DNA of 64,000 bases from CAYREX01 sp964423505 (GTDB lineage Bacteria > Fermentibacterota > Fermentibacteria > Fermentibacterales > JCC-6): assembly GCA_964423505.1 (NCBI GenBank), contig CAYREX010000004.1:111104-175103 (forward strand), in the 5' to 3' direction. Below the pieces are notes generated by a model. The model was not told the DNA's origin, made no database searches, and worked only from the letters and a program-made list of their open reading frames with translations. The translations under genes and the position numbers were made by a program. Below, piece after piece: positions 57,780 to 64,000 of the stretch; within the stretch, counting starts at the first letter, position 1, and the number at the start of each line of letters is the position of its first letter.

Positions 57780-58196
57780 GGCGACCCTTGGTCCTGCCGG
57801 TTTGAACACCCAGCCCAGATGGCTTCGTAAAGTGATAACTTTCAGGGAGATAGGACGATAACGGTGTTCAGGGGCGAATTCGGCCGATCCACGATAACTC
57901 CAAACGAGGCGCTGGAGTACACCGCCGAGGAGGAATGGAACCGTGTGCAAGCCGGGCACGTATGCACCGGGAGGATGATGCGAGAATCAGGAGTCGAAGA
58001 ATCCAAGTAAGGTGTTTATCTAGCTGTGATTCACCGGCAGTCGCTGGAGACTATCAAGCGTTGGGCTCCAGGTGAGATTGGCAATGCCACCTCGGCGACC
58101 ACTGGAAGAGGCTGGTGGTGACGGAGAGGGGGCTCAGACACATCCGCACTTCAAGCGGGGAGCATGAAGCCGGAAGCTGCAGAGAGGAACCCGGTC
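57780..58196 (+). repeat. Long direct repeat, copy 1
   Basis: At least 417 bp, matched base for base by 63584-64000 with only three differences seen (positions 57804, 57854 and 57870 in this copy). The shared part begins GGCGACCCTTGG and has not ended at the window edge. No full gene is inside: a 48-codon frame on the plus strand (57864-58010, GTG start) and an open minus-strand frame are both conserved but unlike known proteins. The remaining 111 bp up to the next start (58197-58307) hold only a poly-G run. With the palindrome this accounts for the 597-bp gap between genes. Confidence 0.85.
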
Positions 58197-58307
58197 CCTG
58201 CAGCAAGTAGGGCCGCGTTCTTGCATCCTCCTCCGGGCCGGGGTATACTGAATCAGAGGTATGTTTATCGGGATCTCCCGCGATGGGGGGGGGGTACGAT
58301 CTGTGCG

Positions 58308-61300
58308 ATGAAGCTGAAAGCCTTGTTACCGGCTCTCCTTCTCCCGGCGGCTGCTACGGCAGGCTGGATGGAGTTCGGGGCCGGCTGCCCGGAGGGCTCA
58401 GAGCCTACCACAGTCCACAACATCACGCTCGATGACCTGATCAGCTTCGATGTCGAGCTGCAGGGGCTTCTTGCCGACACCGTCTCGCACGAAGGTCATG
58501 ACTTCCTCAGATTCAGCAGGAGCCCCGGCACGGTGCCCATGGACAGCACCGGCTTCCCGGAGCTTCCGGTGGTGAACTGCTTCGTTGCCATGCCGGACAA
58601 GTCCAGGCTCAAGCTCTCCTGCTCCGCATCCTGTCTCGAGACCATCGGCTGCCTGCCGATCTACCCGGCGCCCCTGGACAGCCTTGTCATCGACAGCCTC
58701 GGCATGAGGATGGAGGAGTTCTTCCGGATTGACTCGGGTGCCTACGCATCCGACGAGTGGTACCCGCCGAAGCCTGCGGAGATAACCGGCGAGATACGCA
58801 TCAGGGACCAGCGGGTCGCCGTGGTCACGGTCTGCCCGGTGCAGTACCTTGCCTCGGAGGACAGCCTGCGCGTCTGGAGCGACATGGAGCTGGCGGTGCA
58901 TTTCGGGGGTCCGGCCCCGGTCTGGAGCGACCGTGGTCTTGGCTACTACGAGACACTTGTCGGCGACCGCCTGATAGGGTACGAGCACGTCTCCGGCCCC
59001 TGGCATCCCATCGACCCGGACGTGTACAGGCCGGAGGACCTTGTGAACGGGCCTCCCATCGTGCCCGACTACGTCATCATCGTGGCCGCTGGTCTGGATG
59101 ACGAGCTGACCACCGCCGTGGACATGCTGGCTCAGCACCGCGTTGACCTGAACGGCTTCAACGTGGTGGTTGCCAGGACGGACGACATCTACGACCAGTT
59201 CGGCCACGGTTCTCCCCATCTCACCCCGGATGTCATCCGCAACTTCACCGAGAGGATGTGGGACTGGCATCCGGAGGCTCCCATGCGTCCGACTTACCTG
59301 CTTCTCATCGGTGACCACGAGGAGGTCGAGTACGAGGACGAGGACTGGTTCCTGCCTGCGTACGAGTTCGAGGCAGGCAGTTCGACCATCCTGAGCGCCA
59401 ACGACAGCTGGTTCGCTTACTTCGACGAGCCCAGGGACGCATCGGTCTCGGTGCCGGACATGATCGTCGGCCGTCTCTCTTTCAGGGAGACATCTGAGCT
59501 GGAGGACATGATCGATCTGATCCAGGACTTCGAGGAAGCCGAAGAACCACCATACCCCCCGCACCTGCAGTACAGGAGGTATCTGACGAGGTTGTCCGGC
59601 TGGCAAGACGGTTACACCTATGACAATTGGCATCCTACATTCGACTGGACTGCTGACCTGACGAACTGGATGGGCTACACCTTCAGCAACCACTACTGCG
59701 GGGACGGTGATCCGAATACGATCATTGATGGAAGCAATCTGAGCAGCGGTCAGTGGGTGGATGCATGCACCGACGAGTTCGAGCGTGGCTGCCAGGTCCT
59801 CTTCTACACGGATCACGGAGGAGTGCACTATTTCGATTGCGCCATGGATGCTGACCTGGGAGATTGCGCAGGCAGACCCGATTCCACCTTCGACGACCTG
59901 GACGTCAGGGAACTTTCTCCGGCAGCCGGTCAGGAAGACTATGTCAGTCCATTCGTCATGCTGTTCAGCTGCAGCCAGAACACATTCAACTGGACCGAGG
60001 AACAGCAGTACGCTCCCGGCAGCCAATGGTGGTGCTACGGTACCGATTCCCAGGGAGACCCGTACGACTTCGGGGTGGACTGCTTCGCCGAGGAACTGAT
60101 GCATTCTCCGGATTGCAGAGCCATTGGAGTGTTCGGAGCGAGCTGGGCGAGTTCACAGGGATACGTGGAGCAGAAGGAGGAGATGATCAGGGGCATCTAC
60201 TGCCTGGGACACACCCGCATTGGAGACGCCATGATGGCATCCCGGCTGTCCGCCCTTGATGAGTATTTCCCATGGGGAGAGCCATGGGGAATCCAGACCT
60301 GGGATTTCGGCGTCTACAACCTCCTGGGGGACCCCGCGGTGGACATAGGCGACCGCGTGAAGTTCCGGGACTGCTGTGACCTGATCATCTCACCCTCCGA
60401 CCTGGAGGTGAACCGGTATCCTACCATGAGCGTGGACGGCGACGGAGAGGTCGAGTTCCGGGTAATGGTCAGGAATGCGGGTTGGATGGATGCCGGACCG
60501 TTCGACGTAAGGCTGGAGATCACCGATGAACTCAACACCGAACTCATCACCGTGAGTTGCGACGGCCTGGGAGCCGGCAGGGAGACCACGCTGAAGTTCG
60601 TGTGGGATTCGCATATCTGGTTCACACCCCCGGGGGAACTGACCCTCACCGCAAGTGCCACCGATCCCGGGCCTGCCACCCCGGACTCGTGGATGCCCAA
60701 CAACTCGGCATCGGTCACAATGGAGATTGAGGACTTCTACCCCAACGATGGAAACTGGCCCTGTCAAACGGTATGGTCTTCCCTGGTTCCCCCGATACTC
60801 TGCGACTTCGATGGAGTGCCCGGCAATGGCCTGGAGATCATCGTAACCGCCGACGCGGTGCTGCAGGCGTACAGCTGTGATTCACCGGGAGAACCGTTCT
60901 GGGAATCCAGGATGAATGAGCTCTACCATAAAACGGGAGTTACCATACACCCGAGCATCCCGGTTGCCGGGAATGTGATAGGCGATGGAGGTGTCGAGAT
61001 CATTGTGGACGGCGAGGAAGCCCTCATGATCTTCGATTCCGGTTCAAGGGAGCCGATTCACTCCTATACCCATACCTGCGGGAAGACCTGGGTGAATGTC
61101 CACACGGTATCCCACGCTGATTTCGTGTCCGAAACCGACCAGGAAACCAGGGACGAGATCGTCCTGCTGCGCGGCAACGAGCTGTTCGTATTCGACATTG
61201 TGAACGGTTCGCTGGTGCCGATCGTTGACAGAGTACCTCTGCCGAACACATCGGGAAGCATGTCAGTCAGCGCATGGCCCATGATAGCGGACGTGAACGG

Positions 61301-62099
61301 TACGGGTTCACCCGAGATCGTCGTATCCGCAGCATGGGGAACCATCTCCTCGTTCGTGCAAACGGGGCTCTTCGTTTACCACTTTGATACCGGGGGCTTT
61401 GACAGCACGCTCTGGCCCGTCCAGAACTGGAGGACCATTCCGGCTGTCGGGAGTCTTCCGGCCAACGGACAGAGGGTCGCCCTTTCTTCCGGGGAGAACG
61501 ATGACGGGCAGAATGCTCCAGATGAGAAGCTCCCTGCTTTGCTCGTTGATACTGACGATCTAACCGTTCAGCAGGCGTGCGAATTCTCTCCCGAACCTTC
61601 CGGGAACATCCTCTGCTGCATCATGGCGGACTGGACAGCACCCTTCGGAGAAGCAGATCGGATCCTCGCCAATGCCGAGAACCAGTGCTTCGGGTGGTAC
61701 GCAAATGGAGATGAGTATCCTCCGTATCCCCTGTACTACGGCGATGAGCATGCCGGCTCGGCACGTCCGCCGTTCCCGGCTCTGGGAGAGTTGGATAACG
61801 AGGACCTCTTCGAAAACGCAGACCTGCTTGTGGCCACCCGGGAGGGCTCAATCATGGCCTACTCCAGTACTGGCGACTTGCTGGATGAGTATCTTAGCTT
61901 TCCGTACACATTGCCGTCCTCCGTCTACGGCGGTTTCGCAGTTGCGGACATCGACAGAGATGGAACGGTTGAGGTTGTCTTTGGGACCATGGACAATTAC
62001 CTGCACGTCTGGGAACTGGGCGCCTGTCCCGAAGGTTACGCTCCCTGGCCGCAGTGTCAGCACGATGCGGCACGGACAGGCGTGCTGCTGGAGGAGTAG
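58308..62099 (+). CDS. Gingipain-like C25 family protease, secreted
   Basis: A 1263-residue protein with a signal peptide (LLPALLLPAAATAGW). Residues about 250-660 form a C25 caspase-like domain: PDYVIIVAAGLDDELTTAV, LLLIGDHEEVEYED, catalytic His503 in FYTDHGGVHYF and Cys555 in LFSCSQNTF. A CARDB-like beta domain follows (RVMVRNAGWMDAGPFDVRLEI) and then FG-GAP/VCBS-type propeller blades to the end (FAVADIDRDGTVEVVFG). No sorting domain of its own; the next gene ends in one. Codon use is more AT-rich from about 59.5 kb on than in the first 1.2 kb. The start at 58308 lacks a good ribosome site; the frame is open back to 58164. Confidence 0.75.
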   Translation: MKLKALLPALLLPAAATAGWMEFGAGCPEGSEPTTVHNITLDDLISFDVELQGLLADTVSHEGHDFLRFSRSPGTVPMDSTGFPELPVVNCFVAMPDKSRLKLSCSASCLETIGCLPIYPAPLDSLVIDSLGMRMEEFFRIDSGAYASDEWYPPKPAEITGEIRIRDQRVAVVTVCPVQYLASEDSLRVWSDMELAVHFGGPAPVWSDRGLGYYETLVGDRLIGYEHVSGPWHPIDPDVYRPEDLVNGPPIVPDYVIIVAAGLDDELTTAVDMLAQHRVDLNGFNVVVARTDDIYDQFGHGSPHLTPDVIRNFTERMWDWHPEAPMRPTYLLLIGDHEEVEYEDEDWFLPAYEFEAGSSTILSANDSWFAYFDEPRDASVSVPDMIVGRLSFRETSELEDMIDLIQDFEEAEEPPYPPHLQYRRYLTRLSGWQDGYTYDNWHPTFDWTADLTNWMGYTFSNHYCGDGDPNTIIDGSNLSSGQWVDACTDEFERGCQVLFYTDHGGVHYFDCAMDADLGDCAGRPDSTFDDLDVRELSPAAGQEDYVSPFVMLFSCSQNTFNWTEEQQYAPGSQWWCYGTDSQGDPYDFGVDCFAEELMHSPDCRAIGVFGASWASSQGYVEQKEEMIRGIYCLGHTRIGDAMMASRLSALDEYFPWGEPWGIQTWDFGVYNLLGDPAVDIGDRVKFRDCCDLIISPSDLEVNRYPTMSVDGDGEVEFRVMVRNAGWMDAGPFDVRLEITDELNTELITVSCDGLGAGRETTLKFVWDSHIWFTPPGELTLTASATDPGPATPDSWMPNNSASVTMEIEDFYPNDGNWPCQTVWSSLVPPILCDFDGVPGNGLEIIVTADAVLQAYSCDSPGEPFWESRMNELYHKTGVTIHPSIPVAGNVIGDGGVEIIVDGEEALMIFDSGSREPIHSYTHTCGKTWVNVHTVSHADFVSETDQETRDEIVLLRGNELFVFDIVNGSLVPIVDRVPLPNTSGSMSVSAWPMIADVNGTGSPEIVVSAAWGTISSFVQTGLFVYHFDTGGFDSTLWPVQNWRTIPAVGSLPANGQRVALSSGENDDGQNAPDEKLPALLVDTDDLTVQQACEFSPEPSGNILCCIMADWTAPFGEADRILANAENQCFGWYANGDEYPPYPLYYGDEHAGSARPPFPALGELDNEDLFENADLLVATREGSIMAYSSTGDLLDEYLSFPYTLPSSVYGGFAVADIDRDGTVEVVFGTMDNYLHVWELGACPEGYAPWPQCQHDAARTGVLLEE

Positions 62100-62108
62100 C
62101 GGAGAACG

Positions 62109-63536
62109 ATGCTCACGACGATACTGTTGACAAGCTCTATCCTGGTGACCCACGCGCCGGGATGGAGCTATCCCATGATCACAGTGGACCTCTGGAGCTA
62201 CATCAGTGGCCAGGACAAGACTCTGACCGTATTCGGTGAGGACACGCTGCATCAGTTCTGGGACAGCTACGATCAGGAGACCAGGATCGGCTACAAGGTT
62301 TACCTGCCGGATGGAACGGTCATTTTACCCGAGACGATGGTCTCCGGCGATGTCTGGTCCATCAACCCGACCGCCACTGTGATCCACTCGGACAGCATCG
62401 CGGGCTTCTGGCGCCAAGGGGTCCCTGCATGGTACTGCCTGCGGGACAGCACCGGAGTAGAAGTACTTCCCGCAGGCCTCTTCCAGTCGGACAGCTACTA
62501 CAACCGCCCCAATGTCGAAGTCGCGAGCGACAGCCTGGGACGGATCCATGCGGTGACGGTGATCCCGGAGGGCGTGCTCTACACCGTGACGGAACCGGGA
62601 TTCGGAGAGGTCTGGCGGGACACCGTTCCTGATAGTCAGCACGAGACCGCGGGTATCCAGGTGGACGGCAACCATGTACACGTCATCTACCGGGAGGGTT
62701 ACGACACACCCATGTACGTTCAGTACGACCTGGAGGGTGATATCACCATCCCTTCAGTTACGTTGACAACAGGATTGTCGGATCTCCGAACGCTGTTTTC
62801 GACGGCGGTGGATGGTAACGGCGACATGTGGTACTTCACAAAAGTGTCCAGAAGCAGACCCTACATCACGTTGTTCAAGGTGGACGGACAGACGGGCGAA
62901 GTCCTGATTTCCGATCAGGAGATTGAGACACAGGGGGTGAATGAAACCAGTCTCGTCATTCTGGCGGACCCATCGGGAATCAAGCTACACCTGATGTGGC
63001 TGGCAAGTGATGGACAGGGCGGGCACTGGGTCTATTACTCAGCAATCGATACGGAAGGCAACTTCATTGAAGAGCCCTACGCCGCCTACGACTACACGGA
63101 CGAGGAGATACAGAACCTCTTCGTGCTCGATGCTACCATCAACGAGCTGGGAGATGTATTCGCCACCTGGAATGCCTACTTCCCGGAAGTCCACCCCAAC
63201 GCATACTACATCGTCATGGGCTGGTTCGACCACAACTGGGTGGGTATCGAGGAGGGGGAGGGGCTTCCACCTGAGTCCTCCGGCTTCTCGCTGCACCACT
63301 CCGGCAACCCCTTCGTCGAGAGCGTTGTCATCACCTGCGAGGGCTCTCCCGTGCCGGGCCAGTTGGTCGTGTACGACCTCTCCGGCCGGATGGTGAGGAC
63401 GCTGTTCCGTAATGGGGAGGATACCTTCCTGTGGGACGGCCGGGACAGCTCGGGGAAAGAGCTGCCCGCAGGTACCTACGTGGTGCAGGGTGCTTCTGCG
63501 GGCAGGTTGACCTCTACTCGCGTAGTGAAGCTGTAG
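62109..63536 (+). CDS. Secreted protein with C-terminal sorting domain
   Basis: A 475-residue protein with a signal peptide (TTILLTSSILVTHAPGW). A propeller-like body of repeated strands follows (VEVASDSLGRIHAVTVIPEGVLYTVTE; GIQVDGNHVHVIYREG). The last 80 residues form a FlgD-like sorting domain: NPFVESVVITCEG, VVYDLSGRMVRTLF, FLWDGRDSSGKELPAGTYVVQ. It starts 9 bp after the C25 protease gene and is co-transcribed with it. The body uses AT-richer codons than the GC-rich sorting domain. Likely exported with the protease to the cell surface; ligand unknown. Confidence 0.65.
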   Translation: MLTTILLTSSILVTHAPGWSYPMITVDLWSYISGQDKTLTVFGEDTLHQFWDSYDQETRIGYKVYLPDGTVILPETMVSGDVWSINPTATVIHSDSIAGFWRQGVPAWYCLRDSTGVEVLPAGLFQSDSYYNRPNVEVASDSLGRIHAVTVIPEGVLYTVTEPGFGEVWRDTVPDSQHETAGIQVDGNHVHVIYREGYDTPMYVQYDLEGDITIPSVTLTTGLSDLRTLFSTAVDGNGDMWYFTKVSRSRPYITLFKVDGQTGEVLISDQEIETQGVNETSLVILADPSGIKLHLMWLASDGQGGHWVYYSAIDTEGNFIEEPYAAYDYTDEEIQNLFVLDATINELGDVFATWNAYFPEVHPNAYYIVMGWFDHNWVGIEEGEGLPPESSGFSLHHSGNPFVESVVITCEGSPVPGQLVVYDLSGRMVRTLFRNGEDTFLWDGRDSSGKELPAGTYVVQGASAGRLTSTRVVKL

Positions 63537-63551
63537 CTCTCAGTACCGTAA

Positions 63552-63570
63552 TCATACGACAATCGTACGA
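63552..63570. repeat. Imperfect palindrome before direct repeat copy 2
   Basis: TCATACGA-CAA-TCGTACGA, pairing at 7 of 8 positions. It lies 15 bp after the stop at 63536 and 13 bp before the long direct repeat. The sequence is unlike the palindrome before copy 1, but the placement is alike. Confidence 0.4.
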
Positions 63571-63583
63571 CCGCTTGGAGCGT

Positions 63584-64000
63584 GGCGACCCTTGGTCCTG
63601 CCGGTTCGAACACCCAGCCCAGATGGCTTCGTAAAGTGATAACTTTCAGGGAGATAAGACGATAACGGTGTTCGGGGGCGAATTCGGCCGATCCACGATA
63701 ACTCCAAACGAGGCGCTGGAGTACACCGCCGAGGAGGAATGGAACCGTGTGCAAGCCGGGCACGTATGCACCGGGAGGATGATGCGAGAATCAGGAGTCG
63801 AAGAATCCAAGTAAGGTGTTTATCTAGCTGTGATTCACCGGCAGTCGCTGGAGACTATCAAGCGTTGGGCTCCAGGTGAGATTGGCAATGCCACCTCGGC
63901 GACCACTGGAAGAGGCTGGTGGTGACGGAGAGGGGGCTCAGACACATCCGCACTTCAAGCGGGGAGCATGAAGCCGGAAGCTGCAGAGAGGAACCCGGTC
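63584..64000 (+). repeat. Long direct repeat, copy 2 (runs off the window)
   Basis: Same orientation and nearly the same sequence as 57780-58196, offset by 5804 bp. The right boundary lies outside the window. Copy 1 precedes the C25 protease gene, so copy 2 may precede a further secreted-protein gene. The 463-bp end of the window after 63536 holds only this repeat and the small palindrome. Confidence 0.85.

Noticed and set aside
57429..57959. Minus-strand protein conserved in both long repeats (also 63476-63763)
   Set aside because: It runs through the end of a real gene in copy 1 and a different gene in copy 2; conservation is explained by the DNA repeat.
57780..58196. Group II intron or retron RNA
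   Set aside because: No domain V with a GAAA loop, no reverse transcriptase and no boundary to test; kept as a repeat of unknown type.
63591..63620. GGTTCGAA stretch as a tRNA T-loop
   Set aside because: The flanking bases do not form a T stem or acceptor stem, and the other repeat copy changes the loop.
1..64000. CRISPR array or defence island
   Set aside because: No set of short regularly spaced repeats and no cas, restriction or toxin-antitoxin genes were seen.

Overview
The window is 64 kb of high-GC, gene-dense bacterial chromosome. There is no rRNA, no CRISPR array and no phage block. Paired GWxTD-domain proteins, C-terminal FlgD-like (Por/type IX-type) sorting domains, a C25 gingipain-like protease, an OmpA-family protein with carboxypeptidase-regulatory repeats and many small lipoproteins point to a Gram-negative of the FCB superphylum. 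KorDABC, ATP-type PEP carboxykinase, Rex and an Mbx-type membrane complex suggest a ferredoxin-based anaerobe. My best guess is a candidate phylum such as Fermentibacteria or a relative; this is inference only.

Layout. 1-5.9 kb: secreted or envelope proteins (two GWxTD proteins, an M30-like protein lacking its metal motif, a TPR lipoprotein). 6.0-6.9 kb: a REP-type HUH transposase between short inverted repeats. 6.9-9.9 kb (minus): an ExoX-like exonuclease, a MurA with Asp at the fosfomycin-target position, and a beta-propeller lipoprotein. 10-11.9 kb: a large lipoprotein. 11.9-15 kb (minus): UbiA prenyltransferase, ispE, tRNA-Gln, rplY, pth. 15.2-19.6 kb: a cyclic 2,3-diphosphoglycerate synthetase-like GTPase and korDABC. 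19.6-24 kb (minus): a small conserved protein, radical SAM, membrane protein, UMF1-type transporter. 24-28.4 kb: pckA, a metallophosphoesterase overlapping it in antisense, glnA.

28.4-39.4 kb is the centrepiece. rex, behind a perfect 20-bp palindrome, overlaps the first of eleven tightly coupled genes. They follow the archaeal Mbx/Mbs order (A B C D EF G HH' M J K L N), but the two antiporter subunits H and H' are fused, and the ferredoxin subunit N is fused to an NfnB/GltD-type FAD-NAD(P)H oxidoreductase. The hydrogenase-like subunit L has CxxC...CxxE instead of two CxxC motifs. I infer a Rex-controlled, cation-pumping ferredoxin/NAD(P)H complex. Together with Kor (makes reduced ferredoxin), PEPCK and glnA it suggests fermentation or anaerobic respiration balanced through ferredoxin and NAD(P)H.

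39.5-53.5 kb: housekeeping and accessory genes (SIMPL protein, corrinoid adenosyltransferase, rlmN, mtnP, thiL, an MscS channel with a cyclic-nucleotide domain, a two-gene xanthine-dehydrogenase-type molybdoenzyme, an anchored esterase). 53.8-57.7 kb: envelope proteins separated by an unusual nested hairpin. 57.8-64 kb: two secreted-protein genes bracketed by nearly identical direct repeats of at least 417 bp, the second running off the window.
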